A stretch of DNA of 15,486 nt from Gammaproteobacteria bacterium (GCA_029335925.2 JARJMX020000014.1:1-15486), one strand, 5' to 3'. Numbered from the stretch's first letter, positions 8,304 to 15,288 are shown. Notes: generated by a model not told the origin, from the sequence alone. Translations and numbers: made by a program.

Positions 8304-8954
8304 ATGAATCTCCAGGCCTTCCTGTTTGACCTCGACGGCACGCTGGTCGACACCGCCCCCGACATGGCGGGGGCACTGAACCTCATGCGTGCCGAGCACG
8401 GCCTGCCGGCCCTGCCCTATGCCACCGTCCGCCCCTGGGTTTCGCATGGCGTGGGGGCGCTAGTGAAACTCGGCTTCGGCCAGGATCTTCCGGCCGAGCA
8501 CATGGAGGCGTTGCGCCTGCGCTATCTGGACATCTATGCCGCCCGGCTGTGCGTGGAGAGCACGCTCTTCCCCGGCATCGCGGAAGTGCTCGCCGCGCTG
8601 GAAGCCAAGGGACGGGCCTGGGGCGTGGTGACCAACAAGCCCGCGTTCCTGAGCGAACCCCTGCTTGAGGGGCTGGGACTGCGCCAACGCGCCGGCTGCA
8701 TTGTCAGTGGCGACACCCTCCCCCAACGCAAGCCCGACCCTGCCCCGGTGCGCCATGCCTGCGCTTTGCTCGGCCTACCGGAAGCGACCTGTGTCATGGT
8801 GGGCGACGCTGAGCGCGACATCGCCGCCGCCCGCGCCGCCGGCAGCCCCTCCATCGCTGCCGCCTTCGGCTACGTGCTGGATGACGACGACCCGCACGCC
8901 TGGGGGGCGGATGCGGTGGTGGAGCATGCCAGGGAGCTGCTCGCATGGATATGA
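8304..8954 (+). CDS. gph: HAD phosphatase, phosphoglycolate phosphatase or MupP-like
   Basis: HAD-superfamily phosphatase of 216 aa. All four motifs are intact: FDLDGTLVDT (nucleophile Asp9, acid/base Asp11), VVTNKP (Thr110), KPDP (Lys143) and MVGDAERDI (Asp168, Asp172). A helical cap lies between motif I and motif II. In many proteobacteria the gene after ubiG is annotated gph (2-phosphoglycolate phosphatase). In Pseudomonas the gene at the same place is MupP, an N-acetylmuramic acid 6-phosphate phosphatase of peptidoglycan recycling, and this sequence shares its WGVVTNKP and C-terminal HxWGAD-type features as I recall them. Sequence alone does not separate the two. A TTG at 8280 is in frame, but the ATG at 8304 places the nucleophile at the usual residue 9. 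Confidence 0.88.
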   Translation: MNLQAFLFDLDGTLVDTAPDMAGALNLMRAEHGLPALPYATVRPWVSHGVGALVKLGFGQDLPAEHMEALRLRYLDIYAARLCVESTLFPGIAEVLAALEAKGRAWGVVTNKPAFLSEPLLEGLGLRQRAGCIVSGDTLPQRKPDPAPVRHACALLGLPEATCVMVGDAERDIAAARAAGSPSIAAAFGYVLDDDDPHAWGADAVVEHARELLAWI

Positions 8955-8974
8955 AATCTGCGCCCGCCAACCAT

Positions 8975-9046
8975 CGTCATCGCGAGGAGCGTAGCGATGT
9001 GACAATCCAGAGCGCCGCCGCATGGATTGTTTCGCTCGCAATGACG
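8975..9046. repeat. Dispersed palindromic repeat of the CGTCATTGCGAG type
   Basis: A 72-bp imperfect palindrome. The left end CGTCATCGCGAG matches the reverse complement of the right end (CGTCATTGCGAG) at 11 of 12 bases, and inner ACAATCCA matches its partner exactly. Repeats with these ends and an inner CAATCCA are recalled from many proteobacterial genomes as intergenic REP- or MITE-like elements. It fills the gap between the phosphatase gene and rmuC and could form a strong hairpin in a read-through transcript. There is no T-tract, so it is not an obvious terminator. Confidence 0.8.
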
Positions 9047-9049
9047 ACC

Positions 9050-9054
9050 AAGGA
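9050..9054 (+). promoter_or_regulatory. Shine-Dalgarno of rmuC
   Basis: AAGGA lies nine bases before the GTG at 9064 and favours that start over the in-frame ATG at 9022, which sits inside the palindromic repeat. Confidence 0.5.
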
Positions 9055-9063
9055 TCAAGCACT

Positions 9064-10635
9064 GTGCTGAATGCCCCCCTTCCCCCCGAACAACTCCTGA
9101 TCCTGGTCGCCGTCGGCAGCCTCCTGATCGGCATCCTGCTGACCTGGCTCATCATGCGCGCCAGTCGCAACGCCCTCGCGGCCCCTCTGACGGAACGCCT
9201 GAACGCCGCCGAGACCGAGGTGGCGGAGCAGCTCGGCGGACGGCAGAAGGCCGAAGGAGACAACCAGCAGCTGCGCGAGGCCCTGCAGCGTGCGGGCGAG
9301 GAGCGCGCTGCACTGTACGAGCGCGCCAGCCGCGTTCCCCTGCTCGAACGCGAGACCGCGGATCTTCGCGCCCAGCTGGAACGGCTGGAGGACGAGCGTC
9401 GCCGCCAAGGCGAGCGTGTGGCCAGCCTTGCAGCGGAACTTGAGCCGCTGCGCGTCCGCTTCGCGGCCGTTGAGAAAACCCTGCACGAGACCATCAGCGA
9501 GCGGGAGCGCCTGCGTGAATCGCTTGCGCATGCGCAGACCCAGCTTGCGGCCGAGCAACAGAAGGCGCAGGAGAAGCTCGCTCTGCTGCTTGAGGCCAAG
9601 GATCAGCTCGCAGAGCAGTTCAAGGTCCTGGCCTCCGAGATCCTCGAAGAGAAGACCCGCCGCTTCACCGAGCAGAACCAGTCCCAGCTTGGTCAGCTGC
9701 TCGAACCTCTGCGCGAACGTCTGAGCGAGTTCCAGAAGAAGATCGAAGACAGCTACAGTCAGGAGGCACGCGAGCGCCACGCCCTGCGCGAGGAGCTCAA
9801 GCGCTTGGAGGAAATGAACACCCGCCTGGGCGAGGAGGCGAACAACTTGACCCGCGCCCTCAAGGGCGAGCGCAAGACCCAGGGCCTGTGGGGTGAGATG
9901 ATCCTTGAGACCGTGCTGGAGAGCTCCGGCCTGCGCAAGGGGCACGAGTACGAAACCCAGGTCAGCCTGACCGGCAACGACGGCCGCGTTCTGCCCGATG
10001 CGCTGATCCGCCTGCCGGAAAACCGGGTGGTGATCGTCGATGCCAAGGTGTCCCTCTCCGCCTACGAGCGCCACGTCAATAGCATGGATCCGAACGAGCG
10101 CGCTCGCCACCTCAAGGAGCACATCACCGCCCTGCGCAACCACATAGATGGGCTGTCGGCCAAGGCCTACCAAAACCTGCCCGAGCTGCGTACGCTGGAC
10201 TTCGTTCTGTTGTTCGTGCCGATCGAGTCGGCCCTGATGCTGGCGATGGAGCACGAACCGGCGCTGTTTCGGGACGCCCTCAAGCGCAACATCGTGTTGG
10301 TCTCGCCCACCACCCTGCTGGCCGTGCTGCGCACCATTGCCCACCTCTGGCGGCAGGAACAGCAGAACCGCAACGCGCAGGAAATCGCCCGCCAGGCCGG
10401 CGAACTGTACGATAAGCTGGTCGGCTTTGTGGACGACATGCAGAAGCTTGGTGAACGCCTGGATCAGGCCCACAAGAGTTACGATGCTGCGTTCAACAAG
10501 CTGCAGAGCGGACGCGGCAACCTTATCAGCCGCGCCCAGCGCCTGCACAAACTCGGCGTGCAGCCCACTAAGACGCTGCCGGAAGCCCTGGTGCAAAGTG
10601 CACAGGAGAACGACGAGAAAGATGACCCCGCATGA
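9064..10635 (+). CDS. rmuC: DNA recombination protein RmuC
   Basis: RmuC-family protein, thought to limit recombination between inverted repeats; the domain is distantly related to restriction-type nucleases. 523 aa from the GTG start. Order: one N-terminal transmembrane helix (about residues 10-31, QLLILVAVGSLLIGILLTWL), a long charged coiled coil (about 45-260), then the RmuC domain with ALIRLPENRVVIVDAKVS (Asp326, Lys328), FVPIESALMLAMEHEPALF, SPTTLLAVLRTIAHLWRQE and a C-terminal helix ending near SRAQRLHKLGV. An in-frame ATG at 9022 would add 14 residues encoded by the palindromic repeat, so it is rejected. The stop overlaps the next ATG by 4 bp. It is the second recombination-related locus in the window but is not linked to the AddAB-like pair. 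Confidence 0.92.
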   Translation: MLNAPLPPEQLLILVAVGSLLIGILLTWLIMRASRNALAAPLTERLNAAETEVAEQLGGRQKAEGDNQQLREALQRAGEERAALYERASRVPLLERETADLRAQLERLEDERRRQGERVASLAAELEPLRVRFAAVEKTLHETISERERLRESLAHAQTQLAAEQQKAQEKLALLLEAKDQLAEQFKVLASEILEEKTRRFTEQNQSQLGQLLEPLRERLSEFQKKIEDSYSQEARERHALREELKRLEEMNTRLGEEANNLTRALKGERKTQGLWGEMILETVLESSGLRKGHEYETQVSLTGNDGRVLPDALIRLPENRVVIVDAKVSLSAYERHVNSMDPNERARHLKEHITALRNHIDGLSAKAYQNLPELRTLDFVLLFVPIESALMLAMEHEPALFRDALKRNIVLVSPTTLLAVLRTIAHLWRQEQQNRNAQEIARQAGELYDKLVGFVDDMQKLGERLDQAHKSYDAAFNKLQSGRGNLISRAQRLHKLGVQPTKTLPEALVQSAQENDEKDDPA

Positions 10636-11297
10636 GTCCGCTGTCCACCTTCCGCAAACGCCACCCTCTGTTGACCCTTGCCCTGCCTCTGCCATCCGGC
10701 TCGCCCCTTGAGCGTGCGGCGCGTGGTCTCGATCCTGCCTGGAACGCGGCCGAAGCCGCGCTGCATGCCGGCCATGAGGATATTGCCGCGCTGATGCACT
10801 CGGCCCGCAGCCTAGGCGGGGAGCTGGCACAGCAACAGCTTCAGCACCTGTGGCCGGAGGCCGGGGCGCATGACCTGGCACTGGCGAAGGGCCTTGGAGT
10901 GGCGCTGTGGCTTGCGGAAATGTTGCTGCTCCTGCGTGAGGATGCGGCCAGCGGACGCATCCTTCCTCCCCGCGACGCCATGCGGCGTTTCATGGTCGAG
11001 GAAGTCCAGCTCATCGAAGGCCGCCACGATTTTGCCCTGCGCCGCCTGGCTGGCCACCTGGCGGAGCAGGCGATCAAGATTCTGCAGGGCAGCGCGCCGC
11101 TCGGGCTGTCCGCCCCCTTCCTGCTGCGCTTACGCCTGCGCTGGGCCATGCTCTACACGGGCTTCCTGCTCGAGGCCATGCGCCGCGATCCAAACGCACC
11201 TTTCATCCGCCCGAGGCTGCCGCCGCGCGAGTTCCTACACCTGGCGAGCCGCACCCTATGGCCAAACGCACAAAGGCGTAACAAGGGCTGCACTTGA
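10632..11297 (+). CDS. Divergent protein resembling the C-terminal half of squalene/phytoene synthase
   Basis: 221 aa, helical and leucine/arginine-rich, with no signal peptide. Residues 85-121 (AKGLGVALWLAEMLLLL, then REDAASGRILPPRDAMRRF) follow the second aspartate-rich region of squalene/phytoene synthases, whose consensus resembles [23 protein letters not shown]. The final Asp (104) is kept, while the first Asp is replaced by Leu. The C-terminus (LRLRLRWAMLYTGFLLEAMRR, read in two parts, then RPRLPPREFLHLASRTLW) resembles the last helices of HpnC-type squalene synthases. The first half of the family, including the first aspartate motif, is absent. It is coupled to rmuC by an ATGA overlap. 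Another family member lies 353 bp downstream. The assignment rests on motif reading only; a lineage-specific hypothetical is the alternative. Prenyltransferase activity is unlikely. Confidence 0.5.
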   Translation: MSPLSTFRKRHPLLTLALPLPSGSPLERAARGLDPAWNAAEAALHAGHEDIAALMHSARSLGGELAQQQLQHLWPEAGAHDLALAKGLGVALWLAEMLLLLREDAASGRILPPRDAMRRFMVEEVQLIEGRHDFALRRLAGHLAEQAIKILQGSAPLGLSAPFLLRLRLRWAMLYTGFLLEAMRRDPNAPFIRPRLPPREFLHLASRTLWPNAQRRNKGCT

Positions 11298-11325
11298 TCC
11301 AAAGGGGGCCAAGAGCGCACCGCTC

Positions 11326-11576
11326 TCATACCCTCCGTGAGTGAAAGCGGCGCGCGGCCAGCTCCAACTCGCGCAGGCTCTCGGCTTGGTGGTGCAGGGT
11401 CGACTGTCCGGCACGCACATGCTCCATCGCCATCTGGGCCGCCCATTGGGCGTGTGCCGCAGAATCCTGCACTTCCACCGCCCAATCGCCAACGAGTGCG
11501 GTCACTGCCGCGACCGCGCTTGGCGGCTGCGCTCGAGCTCGCCATGGCGCATGATCTCCTCGGAGACGATGCTCAT
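11326..11576 (-). pseudogene. Possible frameshifted small gene of unknown function
   Basis: This 353-bp gap between plus-strand genes holds a minus-strand frame that looks coding but is interrupted. One frame gives MSIVSEEIMRHGELERSRQA; after a presumed missing base near 11510 the next frame continues AVAAVTALVGDWAVEVQDSA through HHQAESLRELELAARRFHSR to a TGA at 11326-11328. Joined, this would be a helical protein of about 83 aa. Neither half has a strong ribosome binding site. I do not recognise the family. It could be a real gene carrying a frameshift, a relic, or chance. Nothing else convincing was seen in 11298-11650; a short AGAGCG/CGCTCT stem at 11312-11326 has no T-tract. Confidence 0.3.
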
Positions 11577-11650
11577 CTGCCGCGCTCTTGCCCGAACGAT
11601 GCAAGAGGCAGGCTACCTCCCATCACGAGAGCCAGTGGTACCATGCGTGC

Positions 11651-12499
11651 ATGGATATCCTCAGCTATTGCCGCGATCAGGCCGCCCCACCGGGCTCGGC
11701 CTCCTACTATGCCTATCGCTTCCTACCTGAGCCGCAAAAACCCGCTGCTTTGGCGGTGCTTGCCCTACGTGCTGAGCTTTTGGATGTGAGCACCCGCATC
11801 CCCGAGCCCAGTGTCGCCCAGGCGCGCCTTGACTGGTGGCTCGCGGAGCTTTCAGCCGCCGCTGCCGGCACCGCCCAGCATCCTATCGCCCAGGCCCTAA
11901 TGCAGTATGTGCTGCACCTGCCAGGACGGCTGGAACTCCTGGAGGAGATGGTGGCCGGCGCGCAAGACCGCCTGCGCCATGGTCACTTGGAAAAGGAGCG
12001 CGACTTCAGCTTGTACGCCTTCCGCCATGAAGTCGCCCCCTGGCTGATCCTGACCGATCCCGAGGGGAGTGCCGGCCGTGCGGAGCGCGACTTCGCCCAC
12101 GCCGTCGGACAGGCGCTGGCCTGGGTGCGCGTGCTGCACCAACTGGGGCGCGATGCGGCACGCGGACAGGTTCTAATCCCGCGCGAAACCCTCGCCCGGC
12201 ACGGTCTGGACGTGCCTGACCTGCTCCAACCACGCACTTCCGAGGCCGTCCGCGCCATGCTGGAGAAGCTTGGCGAACAGGTGCGCGGGCAACTGCGCCA
12301 CGCCCGGACCATGCTCCCCTCCGAGGCGCAGCCGCAACAGGTGATGGCCTTAGTCAGTCTAGCCCAGGCCACAGCCCTGCTTGAGGCGATGGCCCAGGAC
12401 GACTGGCGGCTGCTCGATGCGCGCCCGGAACTCACCCCTTTGCACCTGTTGTGGCTTAGCTGGCGCACGGCCCGCAAGGCCCTGAGGAAAAAAGCCTGA
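11651..12499 (+). CDS. Squalene/phytoene synthase family protein lacking catalytic aspartates
   Basis: 282 aa with the all-helical squalene/phytoene synthase layout from end to end: DILSYCRDQ, SASYYAYRFLPEPQKPA (16-32), ARLDWWLAEL (58-67), FRHEVAPWLIL, and GQALAWVRVLHQLGRDAARG (153-172) followed by QVLIPRETLARHG. The two Mg-diphosphate motifs are degenerate. Where active enzymes have DDVVD, this has LDVST (44-48); where they have DVGED, this has QLGRD (164-168). It therefore looks like the non-catalytic branch of the family that includes the mitochondrial complex I assembly factor NDUFAF6, which has similarly lost these residues. ATG 11651 is chosen because the MDILSYC start fits the family; an in-frame upstream start at 11588 adds an unlikely leader. 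The stop overlaps the dehydrogenase ATG by one base (TGATG). Confidence 0.8.
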   Translation: MDILSYCRDQAAPPGSASYYAYRFLPEPQKPAALAVLALRAELLDVSTRIPEPSVAQARLDWWLAELSAAAAGTAQHPIAQALMQYVLHLPGRLELLEEMVAGAQDRLRHGHLEKERDFSLYAFRHEVAPWLILTDPEGSAGRAERDFAHAVGQALAWVRVLHQLGRDAARGQVLIPRETLARHGLDVPDLLQPRTSEAVRAMLEKLGEQVRGQLRHARTMLPSEAQPQQVMALVSLAQATALLEAMAQDDWRLLDARPELTPLHLLWLSWRTARKALRKKA

Positions 12500-13161
12500 T
12501 GACAACCACGCTCCTTATCACCGGCGCCACCGGCGGTCTTGGTCGCGCTACGAGCCTGGAAGCCGCGCGACGCGGCGCCCACCTGATTCTGCTCGGCCGC
12601 AAGCCCGAAGCACTGATGCAGCTTGCTGACGAAGTGGCCGCCGCGGGCGACCATGAGCCGCTGCTGCACGCAATGGACTTCTCCGGCGCCCAGGCCGAAG
12701 ACTACGCCCAGCTCGCCGAGCTGGTCGCGACCCATGCCGGACGGCTGGACGGTCTGCTCCACCTCGCGGCGGATGTCGGCGCCCCGGCGCCACTGGCTCA
12801 CATCGACCCCACGGTGTGGAACCGCCTGCTGCGCGTCAACCTAACCGCCCCCTTCCTGCTCACCCGCGCCTGCCTGCCGCTGCTCAAGTCCTCCGCAGGC
12901 AAGATCGTATTCATCGGCGATGCCTGTGAGGCGGCGTATCTTGGTGCCTATGGCGTGGCCAAGGCGGGCCTTGCGCGCCAGGCGGCGCAATGGTCCTAGG
13001 AGCAACCTGGCCTCCACGTGGAACTAGTCACCCCGCCGCCCATGCCCACCCCCCTGCGCGCCCGGCTGTTCCCGGGCGAAGGTCCGGCGGAAGGGCTGAC
13101 GCCGGTGATGGATGTGGCGCGCACTCTGCTTGATGGCGTCATTCAGGAGGAAGCCGCGTAG
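12499..13161 (+). pseudogene. YciK-like short-chain dehydrogenase interrupted by an amber codon
   Basis: NAD(P)-dependent short-chain dehydrogenase of the YciK type. The frame opens MTTTLLITGATGGLG (nucleotide binding TGATGGLG, residues 8-15) and keeps VNLTAPFLLTRACLPLLK and the YxxxK pair (Tyr151, Lys155). Codon 167 is TAG (12997-12999), immediately after AAQWS. The same frame then continues for 53 codons with clear family sequence (GLHVELVTPPPMPTPLRAR, then FPGEGPAEGLTPVMDVA) to a TAG at 13159-13161. The full product would be 220 aa; the truncated one is 166 aa and loses the C-terminal helices. The active site also looks eroded: the usual Asn of NAG is missing (LHLAADVG) and the catalytic Ser region reads FIGDACEAA. 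Start codon overlaps the previous stop. Loss of function is likely unless the amber is suppressed or an assembly error. Confidence 0.8.
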
Positions 13162-13798
13162 GCGTTGCGGCAGGGCAGCCCTCCCGCAGCACGCAGACCG
13201 TGCAGCGCGGGCGCGGGCGGCATATCGCCTTGCCATGCGCGACGAGCAGGGCATGGAACTGGTTGAACAGTGGCACATCAGGCGAAAGTTCAGCCTCGAT
13301 CATCGCGCGCAGGTGCTCGTAGCCCATGGTTGGGTCGATCAGCCCGAGTCGGCCGAGGATGCGACGGGTGTAGGCATCGATGACGAACACCGGGCGCTCA
13401 AAGGCATAGAGCAGGATGTCGTCCGCCGTTTCCGGCCCGACACCGTGCACCCCGAGCAAGCCTGATCGCAGTTTTTCATCCGTCCAGCCGGACAGGGCCT
13501 CGACACCGCCCGCCGCCGATACCCACTCCAGCAGGGCCCGCAGGCGCCGCGCCTTAACATTGAAGTAGCCCGCCGGGCGGATCAGCGCGGCCAGCTCGTC
13601 CAAGGGCAGGGCCAGCAGCGCCTGCATGGACAACGCCCCCGCGGCCTTGAGGTTGGCGATCGCCCGCTCGACGTTGCTCCAGGCGGTGTTCTGGGTTAGC
13701 ACCGCGCCGACCATGATCTCGAGCACGGATTCCCCCGGCCACCAGTGCTGCGGACCCCAGGCCTCATCCAGCCTGTGGTAAGCCTCCAGCAAGGTCAT
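13139..13798 (-). CDS. Endonuclease III-family DNA glycosylase, MagIII-like
   Basis: HhH-GPD base-excision glycosylase, 219 aa. The helix-hairpin-helix reads LLGVHGVGPETADDILLYA (114-132) and the catalytic Asp is Asp141 in VIDAYTRRIL. Position 123 is Glu where bifunctional endonuclease III has the catalytic Lys (GVGRKTA), so no beta-lyase activity is expected. The C-terminal cysteines are Cys193-x5-Cys199-x2-Cys202-x5-Cys208, one residue tighter than classical Nth (x6) but still a plausible 4Fe-4S cluster. These traits fit the 'endonuclease III related'/MagIII group, monofunctional glycosylases that can act on alkylated purines. The start ATG at 13798 overlaps the stop of the beta-CASP gene (ATGA); the frame is open further upstream, but that part only mirrors the neighbouring gene. 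The 3' end overlaps the convergent dehydrogenase frame by 23 bp. Confidence 0.88.
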   Translation of the reverse strand: MTLLEAYHRLDEAWGPQHWWPGESVLEIMVGAVLTQNTAWSNVERAIANLKAAGALSMQALLALPLDELAALIRPAGYFNVKARRLRALLEWVSAAGGVEALSGWTDEKLRSGLLGVHGVGPETADDILLYAFERPVFVIDAYTRRILGRLGLIDPTMGYEHLRAMIEAELSPDVPLFNQFHALLVAHGKAICRPRPRCTVCVLREGCPAATPTRLPPE

Positions 13799-15192
13799 AG
13801 GGCGTAGCTGGCCCCTTTCTTGGGCACCTCCACCCTCCAGGCGAGCTGCTTGTGCACAAGCAGGCCAAATCCCTGCGCGGTCTCGGATTCGCCATGCACG
13901 ATGAAGGTCTGGTGCGGCGGCTTGCGGAAGTGGCCCAACCACCCCATCAGGGCGTCACGGTCACCGTGCGCCGAGAGGCCGCCGATGGTGTAGAGCTCGG
14001 CATGCACCGGGATGCGCTCGCCGAACAGGGTGACCTCCTTCGCACCATCCACCAGCCGACGCCCGAGCGTGCCCGCCGCCTGGAAGCCGGTGATGAGGAT
14101 GGTGTTGGCGTGGGAGGTAAGGTTGTGGCGCAAGTGATGGCGGATGCGCCCCCCCTCGCACATGCCCGAAGCGGCGATGATGACCGCGCCATGCTTGATC
14201 TGGTTGAGCGCCATCGACTCCTCGACGCTCTCGGTGAAGCGCACGCGGATGCCCTGGCCCCGGGTCCGCAAAGCCCTCTGCGCCTCCTCGTCCAGCCATT
14301 GGTGATACTTGAGGGTGAGGCGCGTGGCCTCGGTCGCCATCGGTGAATCGACATACACTTCAAGGTCCTGCGGAATGCGGCCTGCCTCGGCCAGCTCATG
14401 CAGCATGTAGATCACCTCCTGAGTGCGGCCGACGGCGAAGGCCGGCATGATCACATTGCCGCGCTTCCTGAACAGGGTGTCGTTGATCGCGTGCGCGAGT
14501 TCCTCGCGGGTGGAATCGAGCGGCTTGTGCATCCGGTTGCCATAGGTGGACTCGACCAGCAGGATGTCGGCCCCCTCGATCGGGGTCGGGTCGTGCATCA
14601 ACGGGCGACCGGGCTGGCCGAGGTCGCCCGAGAACACCAGCTTGGTGGTCGCCCCGGCCTCCTCCACCCACACCTCGAGGATGGCGGAGCCGAGGATGTG
14701 ACCGGCGTCGCGGAACTGGACCTTGACCTGCGGATGGGGATGCAGGGGCGTATCGTAGGCATAACCGTACAGGCGCTTCAGACTTGCATGGGCCTGAGCC
14801 ACGGTGTAGAGCGGGGCGACGTCCTGCCTGCGCCCGGTCTTCACCCGGCGCCGGTGCCGCGTCTCCCATTCTGCCTCCTTCTCCTGCAGGTGGGCCGAGT
14901 CCGGCAGCATCACCCCTAAGAGATCGCGCGTTGGCTCGGTGCAGTAGACCGGTCCCTTGAAGCCCATCGCCACCAAGCGCGGCAGCAGGCCGGAGTGGTC
15001 GATGTGCGCATGGGTGAGGAGGATGAAGTCGATATCTTCGGGGTCGAACCCCGGGGCCTCGCGGTTGCTGAGCTCGGCCATCCGCCCGCCCTGGAACATG
15101 CCGCAATCGACGAGGAAGCGGACGCCGTCGGTCTCGACCAGATAGCAAGAACCGGTGACTTCGCGCGCGGCGCCGAGGAAGGAGAGATTCAT
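13795..15192 (-). CDS. Beta-CASP metallo-beta-lactamase RNA-processing exonuclease
   Basis: Cytosolic zinc-dependent ribonuclease of the CPSF73/Ysh1-like beta-CASP group, 465 aa, normal length. Metal-binding motifs: THAHIDHSG (His61, His63, Asp65, His66), RDAGHILGSA (His165) and FSGDLGQ (Asp190). Beta-CASP motifs: A with Glu214 in LLVESTYGNR, B with His409 in GLSAHGDRD, and C with His433 in FIVHGESE. The RMKL-like linker segment VIMPAFAVGRTQEV and SGMCEGGRI (342-350) are also typical. It is the first gene of a two-gene minus-strand unit with the glycosylase (4-bp overlap). A GGA about nine bases upstream of the ATG is a weak ribosome binding site. The upstream 294 bases hold several palindromes and may carry its promoter, but no clear -35/-10 pair was seen. 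Confidence 0.93.
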   Translation of the reverse strand: MNLSFLGAAREVTGSCYLVETDGVRFLVDCGMFQGGRMAELSNREAPGFDPEDIDFILLTHAHIDHSGLLPRLVAMGFKGPVYCTEPTRDLLGVMLPDSAHLQEKEAEWETRHRRRVKTGRRQDVAPLYTVAQAHASLKRLYGYAYDTPLHPHPQVKVQFRDAGHILGSAILEVWVEEAGATTKLVFSGDLGQPGRPLMHDPTPIEGADILLVESTYGNRMHKPLDSTREELAHAINDTLFRKRGNVIMPAFAVGRTQEVIYMLHELAEAGRIPQDLEVYVDSPMATEATRLTLKYHQWLDEEAQRALRTRGQGIRVRFTESVEESMALNQIKHGAVIIAASGMCEGGRIRHHLRHNLTSHANTILITGFQAAGTLGRRLVDGAKEVTLFGERIPVHAELYTIGGLSAHGDRDALMGWLGHFRKPPHQTFIVHGESETAQGFGLLVHKQLAWRVEVPKKGASYAL

Positions 15193-15268
15193 GACGGTCT
15201 ATCCGTTGCGGACGGTTTCAGGCGGTTTTTACGAAGATAGCATCTGGCTGGGTGAAGGAGAGGGATCG

Positions 15269-15284
15269 GAAAACCAAGGTTTTC
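15269..15284. promoter_or_regulatory. Perfect short palindrome upstream of the beta-CASP gene
   Basis: GAAAACC-AA-GGTTTTC is a perfect 7-bp inverted repeat with a two-base centre, AT-rich in a GC-rich setting, about 77 bases upstream of the beta-CASP start. Its form suits a dimeric regulator site better than a terminator. No function is shown. Confidence 0.3.
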
Positions 15285-15288
15285 TTAA

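Noticed and set aside
7438..8376. Minus-strand open frame of 312 codons opposite ubiG
   Set aside because: UbiG is unmistakable on the plus strand; the antisense frame has no domain signature.
9055..10881. Minus-strand open frame of 608 codons opposite rmuC
   Set aside because: RmuC on the plus strand has a membrane helix, a coiled coil and all family motifs; the minus frame is a long shadow caused by codon bias, with no motif of its own.
11312..11326. AGAGCG-CAC-CGCTCT stem as a transcription terminator
   Set aside because: The stem is only six base pairs with a three-base loop, and no T-tract follows on either strand.
12997..12999. TAG as a programmed pyrrolysine codon
   Set aside because: No pyl genes or downstream element are visible, and short-chain dehydrogenases are not known to use pyrrolysine; a nonsense mutation or error is simpler.
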